Below, in pieces: positions 11,811-22,732 of a DNA stretch of 64,000 nt. The first letter of the stretch is position 1. Every line of letters starts with the position of its first letter. The stretch spans positions 208,017,664 to 208,081,663 of the forward strand of contig NC_134360.1 of the NCBI RefSeq assembly GCF_048569485.1. Direction: 5' to 3'. Made by a program: the position numbers and the translations under genes. This DNA is from Anomaloglossus baeobatrachus (lineage: Eukaryota; Chordata; Amphibia; Anura; Aromobatidae). The notes under the pieces were generated by a model. The model saw nothing but the letters and a program-made list of their open reading frames with translations, ran no database searches and was not told where the DNA came from.

Positions 11811-12715
11811 CCCTTGTTCTCCAATTTAATAAAAAAAAATGGGTCCGCAGAAATCCATTTGGATGTCCCACGTCGCCTCTGGACCTTCTAGAATATGGGG
11901 GCACGTTCAGGGAACGTATCCCCCATTTTCTAGGAGGGCAGACCCTCCATTTGAGGAGAGTGGGTGCAAAAATCTGCACCCACTCTCCCCGGGTCACAGC
12001 TGCAGACTGCCGAGCAGCAGCAGCCAGCGCAGCTCACACTGAACACTGTGCTGGCTGTCAGCTGCTCGGAACATGTGACCGGCCAGCGTGCACTGTGAAG
12101 GAGGAGGGGGCCGCGGGGGATCAGCGCTGCGACCGGACAGGTATGTATGACACCGGGGGGAATTGGGGTGAACGGGCAGGGCCTGGGGAACCGTTTTCTG
12201 TCGCATGTGTTATTGCACATGCGACAGAAATCATAGGAGCAGGGCGGCCGGTGCACTACTGTGCGCGCGGCCATGTTGGATTTTCGGGAGGGGGGTCGGG
12301 GGTCGGGGCGGGCACTTCGGCGACACCGGGGGCTTTGCCAGGAAGTGAGGTCAACAGGAAACCTCTTGACCTCACTTCCAGGTAAATGCCTGCGTTCTGG
12401 CGTGCCGACAAAGGCCGCGGACCGCAACAAAAAAGCAGGTCCATGCGGTGTAGCTGCGTTCTGACCCCACATCATTGATTTCAATGGGGGAGAGAACGCA
12501 GCCACAACGCACAAAAGAAGTGACATGCTGCTTTTCTTTCCGCACCGATTTTTGGCATCCAAAACGCTGCGGAAAGAAACGCAGCGTGTGCACTGATTTT
12601 TCAGCTTTCCCATACACTTTGCTGGGAAAGCTGAACGCATGCAATTTGCCACTGAAACGCTGCGGTTCAAAACGCAGCGTTTCCGCGGTAAAAAACACAA
12701 CGTGTGCACACAGCC

Positions 12716-13954
12716 TAATAGTGCTGGCAGAGTGATACTAAAGCTGTTTCACTTATTTCCTTTGTTTTTAAATAGGCAGCTCAAGACATATCTGCACCAA
12801 AAGTAGTTTAACAATTGAGTGATGACAACAGCAAGTTCACGCTTTTCTACAGATTTAAAAGGTACAGTCCCCATTTAAAACCAATTGCTCCAAAGCATCT
12901 AATGTTATGGCTTTTGAAAGAAGAAGAAAAATTATTTATTTTTACTATGATTAACAGTTACAGTTCTGGAGTAACACAGGACGCTGACGCTCACCGTCAT
13001 CCGGTCTGTATCATGTCGTCAGGCCTGGAAAAGGGAGCGCTGTGATGTTACTTAGTGATCCTGTATTTCCAGCCATGCACAGATATTATGTTGCAGTTTT
13101 GAAGCCTTTTCCTTTGTAATATTTTCAGCCTTTTCTGTATTTGAGCCGTACATTGTAGAAGTAAATGGCGGCTACTGTGTACATAATTGTTCCGTGTAAT
13201 GAGGACTTCTCGTGCAAACACTCTTCACCGCTGATGCCATCTGACTCCACATTTCTATACCGGTCAAACAGCGGGCGCTCCCTCGCTTTGTGGAATGCGG
13301 TTGATCATTGTCATTGTGCCGCAACGTACAAATAGTGATTGAGCTGTTCAGCGGCAGACGGAAGAAAACAGCTACATCTCCTTCAATGTTTGCTTTGTGA
13401 ACTTGATTGTCGAGGTGAACTGTATTTACTTTATTGTACAACAGCATCAGTGGACACCGAGTATAGGTGGTATACTGTTATGCCTGGTGCAGAGGTGGTG
13501 CATGGCACAGTGGTACTCGTATTTGCCAACCATTTAGAGAGGTCCCATATTAGTAAATTATTTTTTGTATAATGCGATCCCCTCTCCTGCATGTGCAATC
13601 CGTCTGATAATGGAGCATCCTGTAGCCAAATACAGGAAAGCTTCCGGGTGTATATGCCAACTGTTCCAAACCCGGAGGTTTTCCATTTTTTCCTAGGAGC
13701 CCCACAGTTGTTCCAGAAGAGTTGGCAGATACGAGGATACTCTCTTTTTGGTAGTCTTTGAATACACGTATGACCCACTGCCCACTAATACTGTGCCATA
13801 AACATTAATTAGTTAAGCCCTTCCCACTAAGGGGTAAGCCCGGGTCCCCCCTGTTGTCCAGTGGCTCCACTAACCCCGCTCGCTGCCTCTACCCTGGCTG
13901 TGAGAGTTACACAAAGTCAGACTATTTCAAAAATCATACTCCACGGGGCAAAAT
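12716..13954. other. Tail of unit R and non-coding interval
   Basis: 12716-12790 finishes the second R copy. The remainder has no recognisable repeat, exon or RNA gene. The longest open frame (13431-13778, minus) has no similarity I recognise and is probably chance. Confidence 0.5.
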
Positions 13955-14433
13955 TTAGCCTGGAGCCCCAGACCAATTAAGATTGACAGTCATCTTGTGT
14001 TTCTCCATTTTCTAATAATTCTGTCAACAGTTGTTGCCTTCTCACCAAGCTGCTTGCCTATTGTCCTGTAGCCCATCCCAGCCTTGTGTAGATCAACAAT
14101 TTTGTCTCTGGTGTCCTTAGACAGCTCTTTGTTCTTGGCCATGGTGGAGAGGTTGTAGTATGATTGAGTGTGTGGACAGGTATCTTTTTATACAGGTAAT
14201 AGGCTCAAAAAGGTGCAATAAATACAAGTAATGAGTGCAAAGTAGGAGGGATTCTTAAAGAAAAAAATAACAGGACTGTGAGAGTCATAATTCTTGCTGG
14301 TTGGTCGGTGATCAAATATTTATTTCATGCAATAAAATGCAAATTAATTATTTAAGAATCACACAATGTGATTTTCTGGATTTTTTTTTTTTATTCTGTC
14401 TGTTACAGTTGAAGTGTACCTATGATAAGAATC

Positions 14434-14899
14434 AAAGAAAGCACTGTGGAAGAGAAGCGCAATAGGGTCTTACCCCAGAAAAATGGGGGGAAAAACACGG
14501 AGGGTGGACTTACTCACCTATAGGGGTTGTGAGAGTCACAACGCCTATAACAGCATGTTAAGAATCCAAGCCACGGCAGCGGACCCAAAATTGGCAGATA
14601 ACAGAGAGTGGTAGATAGGGATGTCAAACCGCGCCACTGACTCAGCCGATCCAGGAGATTATGGATTGATGTTGCTTTTATTCATTACACAGATCAAGTC
14701 AACGCGTTTCGGGGGTCGCAGCCCCCTTCATCAGGACAGACTGTTTTGCTTGCCAGTCTGTCCTGATGAAGGGGGCTGCGACCCCCGAAACGCGTTGACT
14801 TGATCTGTGTAATGAATAAAAGCAACATCAATCCATAATCTCCTGGATCGGCTGAGTCAGTGGCGCGGTTTGACATCCCTATCTACCACTCTCTGTTAT
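14434..14899. mobile_element. Palindromic insertion with hammerhead-like cores (Penelope/retrozyme-like)
   Basis: Two 145-bp arms (14599-14743 and 14754-14898) are near-perfect inverted copies around a 10-nt loop. The insertion is flanked by the 12-bp duplication ATGATAAGAATC (14422-14433, 14900-14911). Each arm carries, in opposite directions, the string CTGATGA, a G5/C5 stem, then GAAAC and GCGTTGAC. That is the order of a hammerhead ribozyme core with a very short stem III. Penelope-like elements and retrozymes are known to carry such ribozymes. The family call is inference. Confidence 0.6.
14763..14798 (+). ncRNA. Hammerhead-ribozyme-like core (minimal stem III)
   Basis: CTGATGA at 14763-14769 is followed by a stem pairing GGGGG with CCCCC, then GAAA at 14787-14790 and CGCGTTGAC. 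The inverse copy lies on the minus strand at about 14699-14734. Stem III can form only about two base pairs, as in Penelope-type hammerheads that act as dimers. Stem I partners were not resolved. Activity is not shown. Confidence 0.45.
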
Positions 14900-14947
14900 A
14901 TGATAAGAATCGGCAGTGTATCAAATACTTACTTTCATCACTGTATG

Positions 14948-15665
14948 TTATCCCCATCCACTGCTTGGAGTTCTAGTGATCCTAACAATGGAGCTCTAGA
15001 ACCCAAGAACTGGCCCTGTAGCCTTGTCTTGTATGCAGTGCATGCCCAACCTCCTCTCCTTTCATTGGAGGAAGCCGGGTGCAGCGCTTCGTTATTTCTG
15101 GCTGTCCCATGGACAATGAATGGAGCAGAGGTCAACCTGGCGTATCTCTTCTCCATTTGATCCTCCTGCTGGGATCACTGGAAATCCCAACATTCAGTAC
15201 CCCTACGATCAGAAAATTATCCCTTGGATAGGATATAATTTACAATTTTGGAAATAACCCTTTAAATTCCGAGACTCAGGTGCCAGTTAAAAAAGGACCA
15301 TTGGAACTAGATACCCTGATCTATATCTCTGCTCCATCCATGAGAAAACACTATTATTATCCACTGCGGTTGTTCAGAAACGAGATGTGTGATTTAATGG
15401 GGTTGTGTTATATAGAGAAAGTGGTGACTCGCAGGAAAGTCCTTACCTGTTCATTGATGATAGGGATGGGTTTGCGGTTTGGTGTGCGGGCTCGCGCCTT
15501 TCTTCTTAGAGCTGCTTGATTCTGTAACGGTTTTCAGAAACAGATTCATCACTATCACAATTAGTCATTTTATCTGCGAGTTTTTAAAAGATCATTGGAC
15601 TACGAATCTATGATATACTTAGCAAAAACAAAAATGCAACCCTGACACAGCATTTTATATAAAAA
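14948..15665. other. Non-coding interval with the end of a TTAA-type repeat
   Basis: 14950-15265 resembles common frog repeats and ends AAATAACCCTTTAA, a TTAA-type end. The remaining 400 bp show no gene or named repeat. Confidence 0.4.
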
Positions 15666-16677
15666 CTAGCTGTAGTACCCGGGCGTTGCCCGGGATAGTA
15701 ACTGTCTCTCTGTCTCTTTCCCAGTCTCTGTCTGTGTGTCTCTGTCTGTCTCTTTCCTTGTCTGTCTCTTTCCTTGTCTGTCTCTGTGTGTCTGTCTGTG
15801 TCTATCTCTCTGTCTCTGTATCAGTCTCTGTCTCTCTCTATCTTCGTGTCTCTGTCTGTGTCTCTTTGTCTCTCTCTGTGTCTGTCTCTTCACCTGTCTG
15901 TCTCTTTCCCCGTCACTCTTTGTCTGTCTCTCTGTCTGTCTCTTTCCCCGTCTGTCTCTTTCCCCGTCTTTACCTGTTTGTCGTTGTCTGTCTCTTTCCC
16001 CGTCTGTCTCTTTCCCCGTCTGTCTCTTTCCCCGTCTGTGTCTTTCCCCGTCTGTCTCTCTCTCTCTCTTTCCCCGTCTGTCTCTTTCACCGTCTTTACC
16101 TGTTTGTCTTTGTCTGTCTTTCCCCGTCTGTCTCGTTCCTCATCTGTCTCCCGCTCTTTATTTCCCCATCTTTCTCTTTCCAGGTCTGCCTCTTTGCCCG
16201 TCTGCCTCTCGCTTTCCTTGTCTGTCTCTCTCTGTCTCTTTCCCTGTCTGCCTCTGTCTGTCTCCTTCCCCATGTGTGTCTTTCTTTCTGTCTCTGTCTG
16301 GCTTTTTTTTTCCCTATCTGTCTCTGTTTGTCTCTGTCTCTTTCCCTGTGTGCCTCTTTCTCTGTCTGTGCCTGTCTGTCTGTCTCTGTCTGTCTTTCAA
16401 TCTGTGTCTGTCTCTCCACTGACATCATATTACCTCACACATAAGCTTGTTATACTATGAATGTTTTCTTCCTATAGCAACCAATCACAGCTCCTATTAA
16501 TAGCCTGTAGCTCGCAGCTCCATTCACTTTAATAGAGGCATGTTATTTTGGAAAGTAACTGTAAAGCGCGGGGTTATATTTTCTTGTCAAAACACAGTCT
16601 ATGACGTTCCCTGAGTCACATGAGGTGTCTGTGCAAAATTTTGTGATTGTACATGCAACGGTGCGGATTCCTTCAGC

Positions 16678-16733
<56 letters not shown>

Positions 16734-16747
16734 CTTTATATATTAGA
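15666..16747 (-). mobile_element. Non-autonomous Helitron, copy 1
   Basis: On the minus strand the element starts TCTAATATATAAAGCTG after an A. It ends with the hairpin CCCGGGCAACGCCCGGG, eight bases, then CTAG followed by T. A TC start, a GC-rich hairpin near the 3' end, a CTAG terminus and insertion between A and T are the Helitron signature. The interior holds a GT run (16680-16732), a conserved block near 16450-16640 and a 750-bp polypyrimidine tract. There is no Rep/helicase gene. The same family occurs, reversed, at 21194-22024. Confidence 0.82.
15690..16430. repeat. TCTG/TCTC polypyrimidine tract inside Helitron copy 1
   Basis: The tract is built on TCTGTCTCTTTCCCCG and TCTGTCTC. All six open frames over it are low-complexity Ser/Leu/Cys/Val or Arg/Glu/Thr translations and are not genes. 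Confidence 0.95.
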
Positions 16748-17789
16748 TGTAATGTAGGTGACGAGTGTGGCTACAGCGGATTACTTACATTGTACTGATC
16801 TGACCCTGAAAAAACAGCCCATATAGTACTCCAGAGCTGAATTCACAATTCGTCAAGTTGTTAATGGAAACTGTCAGTAGGCTTGTCAACAAACAATTAT
16901 AGTTAGCTTTCCTATTTGCAATAATTGTACAGTTTACGTTGTAAAGCCGACTCTTTCCGGACGGTAAATCACTCAGGCAAGCTCTTATACAGACAGTAAT
17001 CCAGCAAACAATGCTGGGGGAATTCACCGCTGAAGCCAGCAGAATTGTAAATGCAGCTCTGGACTGTCACATGTAGCTATGGACTTGGGTTTTTCCCAGC
17101 GTGATTTTGGAAATCAACAGCGGTTGTACCCACAAAGCCATCAGCAATCATGTCAATGGACAATGTGGGCAGTTTTACAAGTTAAACCGTTTATTTCCAA
17201 AATTGAGCAGACATTAGTAGTCATCTACAGTATCTGCATTATATTGTACCTTACCTATTGTACATTGTACCTATTATCTATGTCGTAGGGATCTCTATTT
17301 ACAAGGGTTGCCAAAGAAAACAAGTGATCACCTGTCCACAAGAAAGGTGATCAATGACTGCTTGGTGCTTGGCCACACCGATCGGCAAAGCAGGAAATTC
17401 TTATTCCCAATGGGGAACTTTTAGCCGTTGCTCCATTCATTCTCTATGGAGCTGACGGAAAAAGTTGAGCACAGTGCTCAGGAGCCTCATAAAGTTTGAA
17501 TGGAGCAGAGCTCGAGCATGTGCACTGCTGCTCCATTCCAATGCGGATAATTATGCCTCATTTTGTAGTTGGACTTCCACCGATCAACAAGTTTCCATAT
17601 ATCCTGTGTATAGGTGATCATATGTTTTCATGACAAAACCCTTTTAAAATGGTCATCGTACTTTCAACCAACTTTGCATGAATCATTAATACAAGAAAAT
17701 ATCACAAACAATGTAAGATATCTTTTTAGAGAAATCTGCTTTTTTTTTCCTCCACTCATGAGCCACTTTACTGCTTCCTGAACTCCTTT
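16748..17789. other. Non-coding interval with one diffuse repeat
   Basis: 17295-17650 resembles a common frog repeat (GATCGG half-sites, ending CATGACAAAACCCTTTTAA). The rest looks single-copy. No exon was found. Confidence 0.4.
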
Positions 17790-18027
17790 TTCAGTCTGGA
17801 AAAGCGCTAAAATCCATCTTGCTCAAGACAACACTGACCAGCAGCTCACTGAATATCACTCCAACTCCCAGCTCCAAGACTTCTCCCGAGCTGCACCAAT
17901 CCTTTGGAATGCTCTACCCCAAGAAACTAGGATGATCCACAACTTAGACAGCTTAAGACACTCGCTAAAAATACATCTTTATTATTAATACATCTTTATC
18001 CTATTACCTTCCTTAATCGAAATTAAT

Positions 18028-18865
18028 TCATAGACCGAAAAATACGGTATATAAGACGTACCGGACTATAAGACGCACCCCAAATTTAGAGGAAAAAATT
18101 GGAAACAAAAATGGGGTTCGTGTTACAATCCGTTGGTGTCTTAGCGGGGGCGTGTGGCAGCGGTGGTGGAGTGGGGTCAAAGGAGACCAGGGCGGTGGTG
18201 AAATAGGGTGGTGCTGCGGGCGCTGTGCTGGAGCTGTGGACGCTGTGGCTGAGGGCAAGGGCACTGTGCTGTGCTGGGGGGCGTCATCCTGAAAATGTCG
18301 GAGGTGCAGACTTCAAATAGTGGCGCCCGGAATCGGCGCGTGCATGGATGGAGCTCTCAGCTCAACAGCTCATCTCTGCGCAAGTAACGCTTCCGGCTCA
18401 TTGATCTCCCAACAGCGGACTCAAGGAAAATGGTACCTGGAGGTGGAGGGTGCGCACATGAGATCTTGAGCTGAGCGCTCCATCTGCACTCACACCGACT
18501 TCGGGCACCATGCCAACATTTTCAGGATGGCGCCTACAACTCCAGCACAGTGCAGATCCAGCACATTGCCCACAGCTCCAGCACATCGCCGGCAGCTCCA
18601 GCACATCGCCGGCAGCTCCAGCACAGTGCAGCTCTCCAGCACATCGCCCACAGCTCCACCACAGCGTAGCTCCAGCACAGTGCATGCAGCCCTAGCAAAG
18701 CTCTTTCGGCTCACAGCACCAACACAGCGTTACCGGCATTGCTCCTGTGATCCCTCTCCACCATCCCCAGTAAGGAACATTCAGATTATAAGACGCACCC
18801 CTCATTTTCCTCCCAAATTTTTGGGCTGAAAAGTTTGTCTTATAATCCAAAAAATACCATATATC
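18028..18865. mobile_element. Non-autonomous DNA element with TATAAGACGCAC ends
   Basis: The left side has CCGAAAAATACGGTATATAA and GGACTATAAGACGCACC. The right side has GATTATAAGACGCACCCC and the inverse GTCTTATAATCCAAAAAATA. The interior contains a 21-bp tandem. Related blocks lie inside the hAT copy at 3266-3345. The superfamily is uncertain. Confidence 0.6.
18530..18690. repeat. Short tandem, about 21-bp units
   Basis: Units are variants of AGCTCCAGCACATCGCCGGC repeated about seven times. This explains the Cys/Ala/Gly-rich open frames on both strands. Confidence 0.85.
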
Positions 18866-19046
18866 CCCTCCACTATTTCTCAGAACATAATTCTCCCTCA
18901 AACTCTGCTGCACCTAAAAACATCACAAAGATTGGCTGGTGATTGGCCCGTGCAGCCTTATCTAGCCCCCTTTTTCTTGAGATGGCTGGACCGTCGTTGT
19001 AAATAAGTGCTTGTATCTCCTGTCACCCCCACCTCACCCCATTGTA

Positions 19047-20588
19047 CACCGTGTGCAAAACTATTAGGCAAGTTGTATAGAAGAGGATTTTTTTTATTAT
19101 TGATCAACAACTATCTTCTCAACCTAAAAGACTCATAAATATCAAAGCTTAATATTCTTGGAAGTTGGAGGGGGTTTTTTTAGATTTGGCTATCTTAGGA
19201 GGATATCTGTTTGTGCAGGTAACTATTACTGTGCAGAATTATTAGGCAACTTAATGAAAACCAAATATATTCCCATCTCACTTGTTTATTTTCAGCAGGT
19301 AAACCAATATAACTGCACAAAATTTAGAAATAAACATTTCTGACATGCAAAAACAAAGCCCAAAAAATTAGTGACCAATATAGCCCCCTTTCTTTATGAT
19401 GACACTCAACAGCCTACCATCCATAGATTCTGTCAGTTGCTTGATCTGTTTACGATCAACATTGCGTGCAGCAGCCACCACAGCCTCCAGACACTGTTCC
19501 GAGAGGTGGACTGTTTTCCCTCCTTGTAGATCTTACATTTTATGAGGGACAACAAGTTCTCTATGGGGTTCAGATCAGGTGAACAAGGGGGCCATGTCAT
19601 TATTTTTTCATCTTTTAGACCTTTACTGGCCAGCCACGCTGTGGAGTAGTTGGATGCATGTGATAGAGCATTGTCCTGCATGAAAATCATGTTTTTCTTG
19701 AACGATACCGACTTCTTCCTGTACCACTGCTTGAAGAAGTTGTCATCCAGAAACTGGCAGTAGGTCTGGGAGTTGAGCTTTACTCCATCCTCAACCCAAA
19801 AAGGTCCCACAATTTGATCTTTGATGATCCCAGCCCATACCAGTCCCCACCTCCACCTTGCTGGCGTCTGAGTCGGAGTGGAGCTCTCTGCCCTTTACTG
19901 ATCCAGCCTCTGGCCCATCAAGAGTCACTCTCATTTCATCAGTCCATAAACCTTTGAAAAATCAGTCTTAAGATATTTCTTGGCCCAGTCTTGACATTTT
20001 ATCTTATGTTTCTTGTTCAGAGGTGGTGGTTTTCAGCCTTCCTTACCTTGGCCATGTCCCTGAGTATGGCACACCTTGTGCTTTTTGATACTCCAGTAAC
20101 GTTGCAGCTCTGAAATATGACCAAACTGGTGGCAAATGGCATCTTGGCAGCTTCACGCTTGATTTTCCTCAATTCATGGGCAGTTATTTTGCGCCTTTTT
20201 TGCCCAGCCCGCTTCTTGCGACCCTGTTGGCTATTTGCCATGAAACGCTTGATTGTCCGGTGATCACACTTCAAAGGTTTGGCAAATTCAAGACTGCTGC
20301 ATCCCTCTGCAAGACATCTCACAATTTTGGACTTTTCAGAGCCCGTCAAATCTCTCTTCTGACCCATTTTGCCAAAGGAAAAGAAGTTGCCTAATAATTA
20401 AGCACACCTTATATAGGGTGTTGATGTCATTACACCGCACCGCTCCTCATTACAGAGATGCACATCACCGGATTTACATAATTGGTAGTTGGCTCTCAAG
20501 CCTATACAGCTTGGAGTAGGACGACATGTATAAAAAGTATCATCATGTGATCAAAATACTGGTTTGCCTAATAATTCTGCACACAGTG
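19047..20588 (-). mobile_element. Tc1/mariner element, copy A, full length but frame-broken
   Basis: TIRs CACCGTGTGCAAAACTATTA and, inverted, TAATAATTCTGCACACAGTG are flanked by TA on both sides. The minus-strand transposase starts MGQKRDLTGSEKSK near 20367. It has the paired-type HTH (DHRTIKRFMANSQQG) and ends in the DDE core (MIFMQDNALSHASNYS, SPDLNPIENL). Several frameshifts break it, including a missing G at the TGTCTGGAGGCT site (about 19488) that is shared with copies B and C. Expected length is about 340 aa. It inserted into the L2 copy. Confidence 0.92.
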
Positions 20589-20756
20589 TACAGTAGATTG
20601 TAAGCTCTTATGAGCAGGGTTGTCAATATTTTTGCTTTAATTATTGTATCTTCTATAACTCTTACTTATGATTGTTTTTATGTGAACCTCTGAATTGTAA
20701 AGCGCTGTGGAATATGATAGTGTTATAGAAATAAAGATTATTATTATCAGAATACA

Positions 20757-21193
20757 GCTGCCTATTAAAGTTAATGCGGAGGGGGGAACAGAGTGAACGA
20801 GAGAAGCAGAGTTACAGACAATGCTGCTGCCTACTAGTAAGTGTTTTTTTTATATCCCAAATATTGGATTGATCATAATGGATGTATAATGTCCTCCATG
20901 TTGCTGCTTTGGTACATGTGCTGCATAAAGACAAGAGAGCAGGATCGCTCATATCTCATCATATGATACTCCGTATCATAGCAGATAATCTCTATCCACC
21001 AGCTCAGAGACAACTGGAAATTAGAGAGAGAGCATGGAGAGGGACAATTGGTGAAACATGTATAATACCAGTCATATACTGGCCAGAAATAGTGTTATTC
21101 ATCATGTAAGCTACATGATTCTGGAAAGTCACCAGAAATGACAGGTATGATTTAACATGTATTTGTATAGTACTATAGAAGCTGGATTATACA
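20757..21193. other. Non-coding interval, no feature seen
   Basis: Mixed-composition intronic sequence between the L2 tail and Helitron copy 2. There is no recognisable repeat, exon or RNA gene. Confidence 0.5.
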
Positions 21194-22024
21194 TCTCATA
21201 TATAAAGCTGAGTGTATGTATGTACATGTGTGTGTGTATGTGGGTATGTATGTGTATATGTCAGCTGAAGGAATCTGCATCGTTGCAATTACAATCACAA
21301 AATTTTGACCAGACACACCATTTGACTCAGGGAACATCATAGACTATGTTTTAGGGGAAAATTTAACCCCGCGCTTTACAGTAATTCACCAAAAAACCTG
21401 CTTACATTACAGTCAATAGACCTGGTCACTAATAGGAGCTGCGATTGGTTGCTATAGGCAACAAAGGACATTCATAATATAAGAAGCTTATGTGTGAGGT
21501 AATATGATTTCAGTGGAGAGACGGATAGAGGGAGACAGACAGAAAGACAGAGAGAGACAGACAGACAGGGGAGACAAACTGAGAGAGAAACAGCGCAACT
21601 GCTATTTTTGATAATGTATGCTATGTTCAGTTTGCACCAGTTCAGACTATAAGATTAGGAAGTTCTGGCAATTCTTGTATTTAGAGACAGAGAGAGATGG
21701 ACAGACAGAAAGAGAGCTAGACAGACAGAAAGAGACAGACAAACCGGCAGAAACAGACAGAAAGAGACAAACAGAGACAGACAGAAAGAGACAGAGAGAC
21801 ACAGACAGACAAACAGAGAGAGACAGACAGAAAGAGAGAGACAGACAGCGACAGACAGAAAAAGACAACCGACAGAGACAGACAGAGAGAGAGACAGACA
21901 GAGACAGATGGACAGGGGAAGAGAGAGACAGACAAACAGAGAGAGGTGGGTAGAGAGACAGACAGAGGGGGAGAGTGGGAGAGAGACAGTTACTATCCCG
22001 GGCATCGCCGGATACTACAGCTAG
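21194..22024 (+). mobile_element. Non-autonomous Helitron, copy 2
   Basis: It starts TCTCATATATAAAGCTGAGT after A and ends ACTACAGCTAG before T. A decayed hairpin (CCCGGGCATCGCCGG) sits just upstream of CTAG. The interior matches copy 1 reversed (GGGAACATCATAGACTATGT, CCGCGCTTTACAG, AAGCTTATGTGTGAGGTAAT) and holds a GACAGACAGAGA purine tract at 21530-21990. The element ends 36 bp from the splice donor of Tctex1 exon 2. Confidence 0.82.
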
Positions 22025-22060
22025 TATTGAATAATTTGCATTACTTGTACTGTTTTTTAC

Positions 22061-22210
22061 CTTAAGCCTCAGCGTCATCCGTTGTGCAGCCAGGAGACCG
22101 GACAGGCTGATGGATTGTGTAGGTTTTTTGGTTTCTGTAGGCTTTAAAGATCCTTCATTTGGCAGCGGTATCACATTTGCGGTTCCCCTGGTGTTTTGGG
22201 CAACTGCAGG
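22061..22210 (-). CDS. Tctex1-type dynein light chain, coding exon 2
   Basis: The exon is 150 bp, phase 0 at both ends, and encodes residues 35-84 (PAVAQNTRGTANVIPLPNEG through AAQRMTLRLK). This is the low-complexity N-terminal extension that precedes the Tctex-1 domain in long family members. The acceptor CTGTTTAAG/CCTGCAG was chosen over the CAG six bases further in, because only the former keeps phase with exon 1 and avoids an early stop. The donor AAG/GTAAAA is weak. A Helitron ends 36 bp past it. Confidence 0.85.
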
Positions 22211-22732
22211 CTTAAACAGACAAAGTACTGATGAATCATTCATTATCTGCATTAGCGGCAATATTCTCCACATCACAATATACACATAGGGGTAGTAGAG
22301 AGAGCCTTCCCCTATTGTGTTTGGAAGCGTACGTTCATATGAACTGCACCCGTTAGAATTAGAGCAATCTGTCGTTCTTTGAAAAATTCGTAAAAAAAAC
22401 TGCACGGCCACAAGTTGCTGCAGTTTGCTGTAAAATGCCCATCGATAACTCATCCTTACGAAATATCAGACAGAATCTTTCTCCATCCGCACACAAAAGA
22501 TCAGGATGCAAAACTAATTGAGTTATTAAAACCAAACAACCTAATTACTTAGAGACAATAAGTCATTTCCATCAGCAAAATTAGTGACCGAGCACTGACC
22601 TCTATTACAGGTAGGAGAGATAAGCCCAATGCTCATTGTTTGTCTTTTCAGACTGGGCTCAATGTCAAGGAAATAACCTCTAGAGATTTGAGTCTGCTAT
22701 GTTTCCGGACTCCATAAAGGACCCACACACAT
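22211..22732. other. Intron 1 of the Tctex1 gene, no feature seen
   Basis: Ordinary non-coding sequence between exon 2 and the MITE at 22733. Confidence 0.5.

Larger units (their letters stand above)
9649..12715. mobile_element. Composite Harbinger-type element, 3.07 kb, with nested MITEs
   Basis: The ends are GGGTATGTGCACACGTTGC and, inverted, AACGTGTGCACACAGCC. TAA is duplicated at 9646-9648 and 12716-12718. The paralogous empty site at 9350-9375 reads CCAGCTCTAATAGTGCTGGC, which confirms both the junctions and the 3-bp duplication. Inside are two complete MITEs (10136-10769 and 10773-11130), a repeat shared with 26 kb (about 11265-11810) and GC-rich foldback arms (about 12330-12700). Several frames of 60-259 codons are incidental. 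No transposase is recognised. Confidence 0.75.
13955..14947 (-). mobile_element. Tc1/mariner fragment (transposase N-terminus and one TIR), interrupted
   Basis: On the minus strand the part at about 13970-14145 corresponds to the N-terminal helix-turn-helix region of a fish/frog-type Tc1 transposase, with its start near 14142. The right end CGGCAGTGTATCAAATACTT ... CACTGTA at 14911-14947 is the family's terminal repeat. The other two thirds of the element are absent. A 466-bp palindrome has inserted at 14434-14899. Confidence 0.8.
17790..20756 (+). mobile_element. L2 LINE 3' fragment split by two nested DNA transposons
   Basis: Three pieces belong to one copy. 17800-18025 encodes the L2 C-terminal block (CTTCTCCCGAGCTGC, CCTTTGGAATGCTCTACCCC). 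18868-19046 continues it. 20591-20756 gives the L2 3' end (TTGTAAAGCGCTGTGGAATA, then an ATT repeat). Removing 18028-18865 and the Tc1 at 19047-20588 with one TA rejoins CATTGTA with CAGTAGATTGTAAGC, the expected L2 order. Confidence 0.8.

Noticed and set aside
11930-12709. 259-codon minus-strand frame
   Set aside because: It runs through foldback arms of the composite element, has no domain, and has comparable frames on the other strand.
15686-16460. Several 110-252 codon frames on both strands
   Set aside because: They are translations of the TCTG/TCTC polypyrimidine tract inside a Helitron.
22061-22203. Alternative acceptor CTGCAG for Tctex1 exon 2
   Set aside because: It shifts the phase relative to exon 1 and meets a stop within eleven codons; the TTTAAG acceptor keeps the frame.
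21647-22453. 268-codon minus-strand frame
   Set aside because: It joins the Helitron purine tract with real exon 2 and intron sequence. Only 22061-22210 is coding.
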